The translations under genes and the position numbers were made by a program. DNA of 39,795 nucleotides, from the NCBI RefSeq assembly GCF_014192645.1, contig NZ_JACHYE010000021.1:1-39795 (forward strand), given 5' to 3'. Under the pieces are notes generated by a model. That model saw nothing but the letters and a program-made list of their open reading frames with translations, ran no database searches and was not told where the DNA came from. Source of the stretch: Herbaspirillum sp. Sphag64 (GTDB lineage: Bacteria; Pseudomonadota; Gammaproteobacteria; Burkholderiales; Burkholderiaceae_D). Positions 27,574 through 35,061 of the stretch are shown here, one piece after another; within the stretch, counting starts at the first letter, position 1; the number at the start of each line of letters is the position of its first letter.

Positions 27574-28784
27574 TTGCTGGCCTCCAGATTGCTGGTATCG
27601 ATGACGTGTTGCTCAAGGACGTTGCTGATCTTTTCCGTCTTGACGGGCGCTGATGTGGCTGACGTGGTTGACGACGGTGACAGCGTTGATGTCTTGCGTC
27701 GTTTGCGCCAGGCCATGAAGCGTTTGCTCTGGTTTTGATAGACGCCGGCCAGCCCATCCGGGAATACCATCACCACGGCGATGAACAGGCCGCCCATCAG
27801 GAACAGCCAGAGTTCAGGAAAGGTTTCCGAGAAATAGCTCTTGCCGAAGTTCACCAGCAAGGTGCCGTAGACCGCACCCAGTAGCGACATACGTCCGCCG
27901 ACTGCGGCGAAGATCACCATTTCAATCGAAGGCACGATACCGACGAAGGAGGGCGACATGAAGCCGACCTGTAGCGTGAACATCGCACCGCCGATGGCTG
28001 AGAACATGGCTGCAACGCAATAGACGAAGACCTTGAAGCTGGCCACGTCGTAGCCTGAGAAACGTACCCGCTCTTCCTTGTCGCGCATGGCCATGAGCAG
28101 GCGGCCCAGCTTGGAGGTGAGGATGAAGCGGCCAATCAGGATGCAGCCAAACAGTAAGCCAGCGTTGACGAAGTACAGAATCAGCTTGGCGCTGTCGGTG
28201 CGAATATCCCAGCCCAGCAGGGTCTTCAGATCGGTGATGCCATTGACGCCACCGGTAAGACCTTGCTGACCAATGATCAGGATCGACAGAATGGCCGCAA
28301 TTGCCTGCGTCACGATGGAGAAGTACACATCACCGACGCGACGTTTGAACATCGCCATCCCGATGATCAGCGCTAGCAGCGTCGGTACCGCCAGTACCGC
28401 CAGAATCGTGAAGCTGAAACTGTGAAACGGTTGCCACATGGCGGGCAATGCGGTGATCTGATTCCAGTCCATGAAATCGGGAATGCCGGGCGTGGACTGA
28501 ATCTTGGTGCTGATCGGATCAGACGCTTCGAGCTTGAGAAACATGGCCATGCAATAGCCACCCAAACCGAAGAACACGCCCTGACCGAGGCTGAGAATGC
28601 CGCCATAGCCCCAGCACAGTACCAGGCCGACGGCAACGAAGGCATATGCCAGATATTTGCCGACCAGGTTGAGCCGGAAGATATCCAGGCTCAGGGGAAA
28701 TACCAGCAGGATCAGCGCTGCCAGCACCAGCAGACCGGTCAAGCCGGATCTGCCGCCCAATATTTTTTCATAAGCTGCGTGCAT
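27570..28784 (-). CDS. urtC: Urea/amide ABC transporter permease UrtC
   Basis: This is a LivM-type permease, one of two membrane subunits. The 404-residue product starts MHAAYEKILGGRSGLTGLLV at an ATG with GAGG 7 nt upstream. An in-frame GTG at 28835 would overlap urtB and has no ribosome site. It contains the family motif GYGGILSLGQGVFFGLGGYC and about ten hydrophobic helices. After the usual end (FPDGLAGVYQ) it has a hydrophilic Ser/Thr-rich tail of about 50 residues not typical of the family; whether this tail matters is unknown. Confidence 0.94.
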   Translation of the reverse strand: MHAAYEKILGGRSGLTGLLVLAALILLVFPLSLDIFRLNLVGKYLAYAFVAVGLVLCWGYGGILSLGQGVFFGLGGYCMAMFLKLEASDPISTKIQSTPGIPDFMDWNQITALPAMWQPFHSFSFTILAVLAVPTLLALIIGMAMFKRRVGDVYFSIVTQAIAAILSILIIGQQGLTGGVNGITDLKTLLGWDIRTDSAKLILYFVNAGLLFGCILIGRFILTSKLGRLLMAMRDKEERVRFSGYDVASFKVFVYCVAAMFSAIGGAMFTLQVGFMSPSFVGIVPSIEMVIFAAVGGRMSLLGAVYGTLLVNFGKSYFSETFPELWLFLMGGLFIAVVMVFPDGLAGVYQNQSKRFMAWRKRRKTSTLSPSSTTSATSAPVKTEKISNVLEQHVIDTSNLEASK

Positions 28785-28821
28785 GGATGAACCTCGCGAG
28801 AGTAGCTGGAGTGAGTTGGAT

Positions 28822-29739
28822 TTATTTACGGACACGCACCGAGAACAAGCCTTGCGGACGCAGCATCAGGATGATGATCACCGCTGACAACGTCAGCACC
28901 TTGGCCATGGAACCCGTCAGGAAAAATTCGGCGGTGGATTGTGTCTGGGCAATCGAGAAGGCCGATGCAATCGTGCCGATCAGACTTTGCGCGCCGCCAA
29001 ATACCACCACCAGGAAGGTATCGACGATGTACAGCGAGCCACTGGTTGGACCGGTCGAGCCGATGGTGGTGAAGGCCGCACCGGCTACACCGGCAACGCC
29101 ACAGCCGAGCGCGAAGGTGGCGCGGTCAACCTTGCTGGTATTGATACCTACCGCACCGCTCATGACCCGGTTCTGCATCGTGGCCCGTACTTGCAGGCCC
29201 CAGCGGGAACGGAACAGCAGGAGGAAAATGGTACCGGTCAGCAGCACGGTCAGGGTCATCATGAACACGCCGTTGATTGGAATATCGATGTTTTCGGTCG
29301 GCTTGAAGGAACCCAGTAACCAGTCCGGCAAGGTGGCGCTGACTTCTTTGGCACCGAAGATGGAGCGAAAGGTTTGCTGCATCGCCAGACTCAGGCCCCA
29401 GGTGGCGAGCAGGGTATCGAGCGGACGTTTGTAGAGGCGGCTGATGAGCAGCATTTCGGTCAGATAGCCGATGCCGTAGGCAACCAGAAAGGACAAAATC
29501 ACGGCTGCGAAAAAGTAGAACGGTTGCAGACTCGGTGCGTACTCGGTGGTGAGTTTGGACAGCAGATAGGTCATGTAAGCACCGATGGTGAGAAACTCAC
29601 CGTGCGCCATATTGATCACGCCCATCTGACCAAAAATGATCGCCAGACCAAGTGCCATGAGGAGCAGGACGCAAAATACCGACAGGCCGTTGAAGCCCTG
29701 CATGGCAAAAATTGCACCAAATTCGGAGAGGGAAACCAT
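28822..29739 (-). CDS. urtB: Urea/amide ABC transporter permease UrtB
   Basis: This is a LivH-type permease of 305 residues. It has the family motifs GVINMAHGEFLTIGAY and RPLDTLLATWGLSLAMQQTF, and multiple membrane helices. It is the short form; some bacteria carry an extra N-terminal periplasmic domain of about 200 residues, absent here. GAGGAG lies just upstream of the ATG. It is 114 nt after urtA, and that gap holds a stable stem-loop. Confidence 0.95.
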   Translation of the reverse strand: MVSLSEFGAIFAMQGFNGLSVFCVLLLMALGLAIIFGQMGVINMAHGEFLTIGAYMTYLLSKLTTEYAPSLQPFYFFAAVILSFLVAYGIGYLTEMLLISRLYKRPLDTLLATWGLSLAMQQTFRSIFGAKEVSATLPDWLLGSFKPTENIDIPINGVFMMTLTVLLTGTIFLLLFRSRWGLQVRATMQNRVMSGAVGINTSKVDRATFALGCGVAGVAGAAFTTIGSTGPTSGSLYIVDTFLVVVFGGAQSLIGTIASAFSIAQTQSTAEFFLTGSMAKVLTLSAVIIILMLRPQGLFSVRVRK

Positions 29740-29775
29740 ATTGACTCCTCAAAGGGGAGGGTGAACAGAGTGAGG

Positions 29776-29811
29776 GCGGCAACCTCCGCATGTCACTACA
29801 GAGGTCGCCGC
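29776..29811 (-). other. Stem-loop between urtA and urtB
   Basis: In the plus-strand text GCGGCAACCTC (29776-29786) and GAGGTCGCCGC (29801-29811) pair over 11 bp (10 Watson-Crick pairs and one mispair, a G-T wobble in the minus-strand mRNA) around a 14-nt loop. No T-run follows in the urt direction. Such intercistronic hairpins after binding-protein genes often stabilise the upstream mRNA so that more binding protein than permease is made. Confidence 0.65.
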
Positions 29812-29853
29812 TTTGCTACGTACAACTCAGGTCAGACGATTGTTACCGGGGTG

Positions 29854-31125
29854 CTATTGATAACCCTTGGGGAAAGGATTCGGTTCGATCAGATCGGATT
29901 CATAGATAACCTTGAACTGACCATCTTTCTGCGCTTCGCCGATGCGGGTCTTGCTCCACAGGTGATGGTTTTCATGCACCTTGACGTAGCCTTCCGGCGC
30001 GGTCTTCAACTCAATGCCAGGGGAAGCGGCAACCACCTTGTCGACATCAAAGCTGCCAGCCTTTTCGACTGCGGCCTTCCACAACCAAGGGCCAAGATAG
30101 GCTGCCTGGGTGACGTCGCCGATGACCGAGTTGGCACCGAACTTGGCTTTGAACTCCTGCACAAATTTCTTGTTGTTCGGGTTATCGAGGCTTTGGAAAT
30201 ACTTCATCGAGGCATAGAAACCTTCGACGTTTTCGCCGCCGATACCGAGCATTTCATCTTCTGTGACCGAGATGGTCAGCAGATTCTGGGTCTTGGCAGT
30301 CACGCCGGCAGCCTTGAGCTGCTTGTAGAACGCCACATTGCTGCCACCGACGACGTCGGCAAAAATCACGTCAGGTTTTTTCAGCTTGATCTTGTTGATC
30401 AGGGAGCCGAACTGGGTATTGCCGAGTGGGTAATATTCCTCGCCGACGACGGAACCCTTGAGCACGTTTTCAATGTGCTTGCGGGCGATCTTGTTGGAGG
30501 TGCGTGGCCAGATGTAGTCAGAGCCAATCAGGAAGAAGGTTTTGGCTTTCTTCTCTTTGGCGACCCAGTTGAGGCCAGCCAGTACCTGTTGCGTGGCTTC
30601 CTGTCCGGTGTAGAAGACATTCTTGGACTGCTCCAGACCTTCATAGAAGGTCGGGTAATAGAGCAGGCCGTTGTCTTTTTCAAAGACTGGCAGCACCGCT
30701 TTGCGGGAAGCTGAGGTCCAGCAGCCGAAGACGGTAGCAACGTGATCGTTTTCCAGCAGCTTCTTGGCCTTTTCGGCAAAGGTTGGCCAGTCGCTGGCGC
30801 CGTCTTCCTGAATGATCTTGATCTTGCGGCCCAGAATGCCGCCCATGGAATTGATCTGATCGATGGCCAGCCGCTCGGCCTGGATCGAACCGGTTTCACT
30901 GATGGCCATGGTGCCGGTGGCGGAATGCAACTGACCGACTGTGACTTCGGTATCTGTAATGGCCAGCTTGGTGGTGTTGACCTTGGCAGTCGGGAATTGC
31001 TGCGCCTGGCTGATGCCGGGCATCACCATGGCGGCGCTGGCGACGCCAGCTGCGAGTCCCAGCATGACCTTGCGGCGCGTGGATGAGGGGCGCTTGGCAG
31101 CGGGACGGTTCGACGATTGCGACAT
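29854..31125 (-). CDS. urtA: Urea/short-chain amide ABC transporter binding protein
   Basis: UrtA/FmdD-type periplasmic protein of 423 residues. The signal region carries twin arginines (STRRKVMLGLAAG, about residues 15-27), which suggests Tat export, and a cleavage site near SQAQQ. The mature chain has the UrtA stretches EDGASDWPTFAEKA, FGCWTSASRKAVLPVFE and YYPTFYEGLEQSKNVFYTGQ. The start at 31125 has AAAGGAG upstream; an upstream in-frame ATG lacks one. UrtA binds urea, while FmdD of M. methylotrophus serves formamide and urea. With amiE and fmdA downstream and no urease visible, amides are likely substrates too. Confidence 0.95.
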   Translation of the reverse strand: MSQSSNRPAAKRPSSTRRKVMLGLAAGVASAAMVMPGISQAQQFPTAKVNTTKLAITDTEVTVGQLHSATGTMAISETGSIQAERLAIDQINSMGGILGRKIKIIQEDGASDWPTFAEKAKKLLENDHVATVFGCWTSASRKAVLPVFEKDNGLLYYPTFYEGLEQSKNVFYTGQEATQQVLAGLNWVAKEKKAKTFFLIGSDYIWPRTSNKIARKHIENVLKGSVVGEEYYPLGNTQFGSLINKIKLKKPDVIFADVVGGSNVAFYKQLKAAGVTAKTQNLLTISVTEDEMLGIGGENVEGFYASMKYFQSLDNPNNKKFVQEFKAKFGANSVIGDVTQAAYLGPWLWKAAVEKAGSFDVDKVVAASPGIELKTAPEGYVKVHENHHLWSKTRIGEAQKDGQFKVIYESDLIEPNPFPKGYQ

Positions 31126-31248
31126 GCGGTACTCCTTTCGAGTGTTGTTGGTCGGTACGGAAGACATGAAAATCGGCCAGCGGTGAAGGCGGGAGTGCCG
31201 CTAGCTCAGCGCTGCTGTGATGCGGCTTTGCGGTTCGCTGTGAGACGC

Positions 31249-31277
31249 AGAATAGGGTTTGCGCTGCGACGCAACAA
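31249..31277 (-). promoter_or_regulatory. Candidate urtA promoter
   Basis: On the minus strand TTGTTG (31277-31272) and TATTCT (31254-31249) are separated by 17 bp. The -10 matches consensus at four of six positions and the -35 is weak, as expected for an activated promoter. A start near 31242 would leave a leader of about 117 nt. Confidence 0.45.
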
Positions 31278-31293
31278 TACGTTGTTTGACGTA
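31277..31293. promoter_or_regulatory. ACGT palindrome, operator copy 1
   Basis: ATACGTTGTTTGACGTA matches copy 2 at 15 of 17 positions. Its centre (31285) lies about 43 bp upstream of the predicted urtA start, the classic place for an activator touching the -35 region. Confidence 0.55.
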
Positions 31294-31354
31294 AAACCCT
31301 TGGTCCCGTGGGGAGAGGGAATGCGCGGACTTGGCACAGCGACGGTGGTTGCCG

Positions 31355-31371
31355 TGCACGTTGTTGGTGCG
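31355..31371. promoter_or_regulatory. NtrC-like dyad
   Basis: TGCACGTTGTTGGTGCG has the NtrC spacing TGCAC-N7-GTGC with both half-sites intact. It lies about 170 bp upstream of the start expected from the sigma-54-like promoter, an enhancer-like distance. Confidence 0.5.
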
Positions 31372-31471
31372 GCTTTTCTGGCGGTACAGGAATTTGCTGG
31401 CGAGGGTGCGTGCCATGTTTTGGTGAGGCAGTGGTAGCAAGTCGTGATACCGCTATGCTCGACCACTCGCC

Positions 31472-31495
31472 GACATACGTCATTTGACGTATGTC
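31472..31495. promoter_or_regulatory. ACGT palindrome, operator copy 2
   Basis: Perfect 11-bp arms GACATACGTCA (31472-31482) and TGACGTATGTC (31485-31495) around TT. The inner 17 bp (31475-31491) repeats copy 1. A response-regulator dimer site is likely; the adjacent LuxR-type regulator is the obvious candidate. Confidence 0.65.
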
Positions 31496-31508
31496 ACCAC
31501 CTACTGAT

Positions 31509-31524
31509 TGGTTTGAAAATTGCT
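31509..31524 (+). promoter_or_regulatory. Sigma-54-like promoter for the permease-kinase
   Basis: TGGTTTGAAAATTGCT has the invariant GG (31510-31511) and GC (31522-31523) with 10 bp between, and a full TTGCT -12 element. The -24 box keeps TGG but not CAC. Transcription would begin near 31535, about 92 nt before the GTG start. Confidence 0.45.
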
Positions 31525-31626
31525 AGCCAGAGAGGGATGGCGGGATTTGTCGTTGATGTCAGCGCCAGGATGTCTTTTGAGTTTCTTACCAACGCGAGCA
31601 TGTCGTGATAACAACGTGAGCACAAC

Positions 31627-34600
31627 GTGAACATTCCCGGGACTAATCCCGCAATACAACGCATCGTCAAGGTCCGGCGCGACTACAACACCTGGGTCGC
31701 CAACGAGTCGCTGGAAGACTATGCCTTGCGCTACACGCCACGCTCATTCCGGCGCTGGTCGGAGTTCCGGTTGGCCAATACGGCGTTGGGCGCGACTTCG
31801 TTTCTGGCGCTGGAGGCGATCAGTGGATCAATCACCCTGAGTTATGGCTTTACCAATGCCTTCTGGGCCATCATCTGCATGGTGGTGCTGTTCTTCGTGA
31901 CGGGCTTGCCGATTAGTTATTACGCGGCGCGTTACGGTGTGGATATGGATCTGCTCACCCGTGGCGCCGGCTTCGGGTATATCGGTTCAACCATTACCTC
32001 GCTGATCTATGCCAGCTTCACCTTCATCTTCTTTGCGCTGGAAGCGGCCATCATGGCGCAGGCTATCGAGATTTATTTCGGGCTGCCGCTGATTTATGGC
32101 TACGTGCTGTGTTCGTTGATTGTCATTCCCATCGTGGCGTATGGCATCACCCTGATCAATCGCCTGCAGATGTGGACCCAGCCGTTGTGGCTGTTGCTGT
32201 TGTTACTGCCGTATGTGTGCGTGTTGCATAAGGAGCCCGAAGCCTTGAGCAATCTGCTGAGCTTTACCGGGCGCGCCGAGGATGGTGATTCCTTTAATTT
32301 GTTGTTGTTCGGTGCGGCATCGACGGTGGCCTTTTCATTGATCGCCCAGATTGGTGAACAGGTCGACTTTCTCCGCTTTTTACCGGAAAAAACAGCCGCC
32401 AATCGTGGTCGCTGGTGGACGGCTTTATTGCTGGCTGGCCCCGGCTGGATTCTGTTGGGTGGCGCCAAGATGTTGGGTGGGGCCTTGCTGGCATTCCTGG
32501 CGATTCAGCATGAGGTACCGATGTGGCGTGCGGTCGAGCCGACCCAGATGTATTTGATCGCCTATCGCTATGTATTCTCTGATCCGGGCTGGACACTGGC
32601 GGCCGTTGCCTTGTTTGTGGTGGTGTCGCAGATCAAGATCAATGTCACCAATGCGTATGCCGGATCGCTGGCGTGGTCCAACTTCTTTGCCCGCATTACG
32701 CATAGTCATCCGGGCCGGGTGGTGTGGCTGGTATTTAATGTGCTGATTGCCGTGCTGCTCATGGAGCTGGGGGTTTTCAATGCATTGGAGCATGTGCTGG
32801 CTTTGTATGGCTTGGTCGCGATTTCCTGGATCGGTGCGGTGGTTGCTGACCTGGTGATCAACAAGCCGCTCGGACTTAGTCCTGCGCATATCGAGTTCAA
32901 GCGTGCGCATCTGTATGACGTCAATCCGGTCGGCGTGGGTGCCATGGCGATTGCTTCGGTGTTGTCGGCCATCGCCATGGCCGGTACGCTGGGACCACTG
33001 GCGCATGCTTTGTCACCGTTCATCGCTTTGGGTACGGCGTTGGTGGCGGCACCGTTGATCGCTATTGCTACTGGTAGCCGCTATTACATTGCGCGTCAGG
33101 ATACGCTGGCCGATATACCCGCTCAGCAGGCATCCTCAATGGCGTATCGGTACCATGCCCAGCTGGAGTGTGTCATTTGCGGCAATCATTTTGAGACACC
33201 TGACATGGCGCATTGCCCCGCCTATCAGGGTGCCATCTGTTCACTGTGCTGCTCGCTCGATGCGCGCTGCAATGATCGCTGCAAACCACCGGCAGCACGC
33301 TTGCCACATCAGGTATTGAGTTTCTTGCGCAAGATCTTGCCGGGGCGTTTGGTGATGCGTCTGAATAACCGGATCGGCCATTACCTGCTGGTCTTCAGTC
33401 TGTTGTCTGGCGGTCTGGCGATTGTCTTGTGGATGCTGTATTACCAGCAGATGGCAGGACTCTCCGGTTTGGCCAGTAGCGGGCCGGATTCGATTCACGG
33501 CATTTTCATCAAACTGTTCTGTACCTTGCTGGTCTTGATTGGTGTCGGTGCGTGGTGGTTGATTCTGACCAACGAAAGTCGCACTGTGGCGCAGGAAGAG
33601 TCGGAACGGCAGACCAATCTGCTGTTGCAGGAAATCGAGGCCCACAAGCAAACCGATGCCGAGCTGCAGCGCGCCAAGGAAGCGGCCGAAGCTGCCAACC
33701 TGGCCAAGAGTCGCTTCGTCACCGGGATGAGTCATGAACTGCGCACGCCCCTCAACAGCATCCTTGGCTATGCCCAGATACTCCACGTCGACGCCACCAT
33801 TCCGCCTGCACGCAAGGATGCGATCAGTGTGATTCGACGCAGTGGCGAGCACTTGCTGAGTTTGATTGATGGCTTGTTGGACATTGCCAAGATCGAGGCA
33901 GGCAAGATGCAGTTGGCTTCCGATGAGCTGGCACTGGAAGAATTTCTGGAGCAGGTCATCAGCATGATCGCGCCGCAGGCGCAGCAGAAGGGTTTGCGTT
34001 TCGATTTTGAGAAGTCAGGGCGTTTGCCCTATATCGTGCATGCAGATCAAAAGCGTTTGCGTCAGATTCTGATCAACCTGCTCGGCAATGCCGTCAAATT
34101 TACCGATCATGGCGGCGTGACGATGCGTATTCATTACCAGCGCGAGATTGCTTACTTCGACATCATCGATACCGGCATCGGGATCGCACCCGCTGATCTG
34201 GAGCGTGTGTTCCTGCCTTTTGAGCGTAGCAGTGCTGCCAATTTGCGGGAAGACATCGGTACCGGACTGGGACTGGCGATCTGCAGCATGCTGACCCACA
34301 TCATGGGCGGCGAGCTGACGGTGGAGAGCACGCTGGGCGTTGGCAGCAGTTTCCATTTGAAGATTTATCTGCCGGAAGTCAACGCACCACGTCCGCGCCT
34401 GAAACTGGAAGACCAGATGTCAGGCTATGTCGGTGCCGTCAAGCGGGTGCTGGTGGTGGACGATCAGGCATCGCAGCGGCGCTTGCTCAAAGACATGCTG
34501 GTGCCACTGGGGTTTGAGGTGAGCGAGGCCGATAGCGGATTGGCTTGCCTGGAGCAGCTGACGCAAGCCGTGCCAGATTTAATCCTGCTCGATATCGCGA

Positions 34601-35061
34601 TGCCACTCATGGATGGCTGGACGGTGGCGCGAACCATTCGCGCGCGCGGTCATGTGAAGTTGCCGATCATCATTATCTCGGCGAATGCGTTTGAGTCGGC
34701 CCACGAGCGTGGTGACGCGTCGTTGTGTAATGACTTTGTGGTCAAGCCGGTGTCGTACAACGAACTGCTGTTGAAGATGCGTCAGCAGTTACAGCTGGAA
34801 TGGGTGTCGGCACCTCCGGCACCCGTTGTCAGTCAGACCATGTTATTGATCCCGGTGCCAGAGAAGCTGCGTGCGCTTCTGGAACTGGGCCATATTGGCT
34901 ACGCCAAGGCCATTCTCGGTAAACTCGATGAGTTGGAGCAACAGGATGCAGCCTATCTGCCTTTTACGACCGAGTTGCGTCAACTGGTTCGGCAATTCCG
35001 TCTAAATGAATATGTCATTCGTATCAAGGAGATGATGGGGCATGATGTCAGCAATGTTTGA
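31627..35061 (+). CDS. Hybrid histidine kinase with N-terminal NCS1-type permease sensor
   Basis: A 1144-residue multi-domain sensor. Residues about 20-495 form an NCS1 (cytosine/purine/hydantoin) permease-like domain (RRDYNTWVANESLEDYALRY, then YTPRSFRRWSEF) with about twelve helices. Residues 515-560 hold a Cys-rich, zinc-binding-like cluster starting C515-V-I-C518. Two more helices (about 583-603, 625-645) and a coiled coil lead to HisKA with H703 (SHELRTPLNS) and an ATPase with N, G1 and G2 boxes (NLLGNAVKF, DTGIGI, GTGLGLAI). A receiver domain with D989 follows, and a C-terminal segment of about 85 residues without an Hpt histidine. The GTG start is the only one after the in-frame TAA at 31609. 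It overlaps the response regulator gene by 20 nt and is divergent from the urt operon, so it probably senses urea or amides. Confidence 0.92.
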   Translation: MNIPGTNPAIQRIVKVRRDYNTWVANESLEDYALRYTPRSFRRWSEFRLANTALGATSFLALEAISGSITLSYGFTNAFWAIICMVVLFFVTGLPISYYAARYGVDMDLLTRGAGFGYIGSTITSLIYASFTFIFFALEAAIMAQAIEIYFGLPLIYGYVLCSLIVIPIVAYGITLINRLQMWTQPLWLLLLLLPYVCVLHKEPEALSNLLSFTGRAEDGDSFNLLLFGAASTVAFSLIAQIGEQVDFLRFLPEKTAANRGRWWTALLLAGPGWILLGGAKMLGGALLAFLAIQHEVPMWRAVEPTQMYLIAYRYVFSDPGWTLAAVALFVVVSQIKINVTNAYAGSLAWSNFFARITHSHPGRVVWLVFNVLIAVLLMELGVFNALEHVLALYGLVAISWIGAVVADLVINKPLGLSPAHIEFKRAHLYDVNPVGVGAMAIASVLSAIAMAGTLGPLAHALSPFIALGTALVAAPLIAIATGSRYYIARQDTLADIPAQQASSMAYRYHAQLECVICGNHFETPDMAHCPAYQGAICSLCCSLDARCNDRCKPPAARLPHQVLSFLRKILPGRLVMRLNNRIGHYLLVFSLLSGGLAIVLWMLYYQQMAGLSGLASSGPDSIHGIFIKLFCTLLVLIGVGAWWLILTNESRTVAQEESERQTNLLLQEIEAHKQTDAELQRAKEAAEAANLAKSRFVTGMSHELRTPLNSILGYAQILHVDATIPPARKDAISVIRRSGEHLLSLIDGLLDIAKIEAGKMQLASDELALEEFLEQVISMIAPQAQQKGLRFDFEKSGRLPYIVHADQKRLRQILINLLGNAVKFTDHGGVTMRIHYQREIAYFDIIDTGIGIAPADLERVFLPFERSSAANLREDIGTGLGLAICSMLTHIMGGELTVESTLGVGSSFHLKIYLPEVNAPRPRLKLEDQMSGYVGAVKRVLVVDDQASQRRLLKDMLVPLGFEVSEADSGLACLEQLTQAVPDLILLDIAMPLMDGWTVARTIRARGHVKLPIIIISANAFESAHERGDASLCNDFVVKPVSYNELLLKMRQQLQLEWVSAPPAPVVSQTMLLIPVPEKLRALLELGHIGYAKAILGKLDELEQQDAAYLPFTTELRQLVRQFRLNEYVIRIKEMMGHDVSNV

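Larger units (their letters stand above)
31126..31626. promoter_or_regulatory. Divergent control region, urt operon versus permease-kinase
   Basis: This 501-nt gap has no supported gene. It carries, from left to right: a sigma-70-like promoter for urtA (minus strand), an ACGT palindrome abutting it, an NtrC-like dyad at 31355-31371, a second ACGT palindrome at 31472-31495, and a sigma-54-like promoter at 31509-31524 pointing at the kinase gene. The elements are listed separately. Confidence 0.6.

Noticed and set aside
28785..28835. Upstream GTG start for urtC
   Set aside because: It overlaps urtB, has no Shine-Dalgarno and adds residues unlike the family; the ATG at 28784 has GAGG at good spacing.
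31126..31420. Sigma-54 promoter for urtA on the minus strand
   Set aside because: Searching for GG-N10-GC on the minus strand gave only near misses (for example around 31411, with an 11-bp spacing), so I kept the sigma-70-like candidate.
31117..31437. 106-codon plus-strand frame in the urtA-kinase gap
   Set aside because: No ribosome site, low-complexity product, and it covers the promoter elements of the divergent region.
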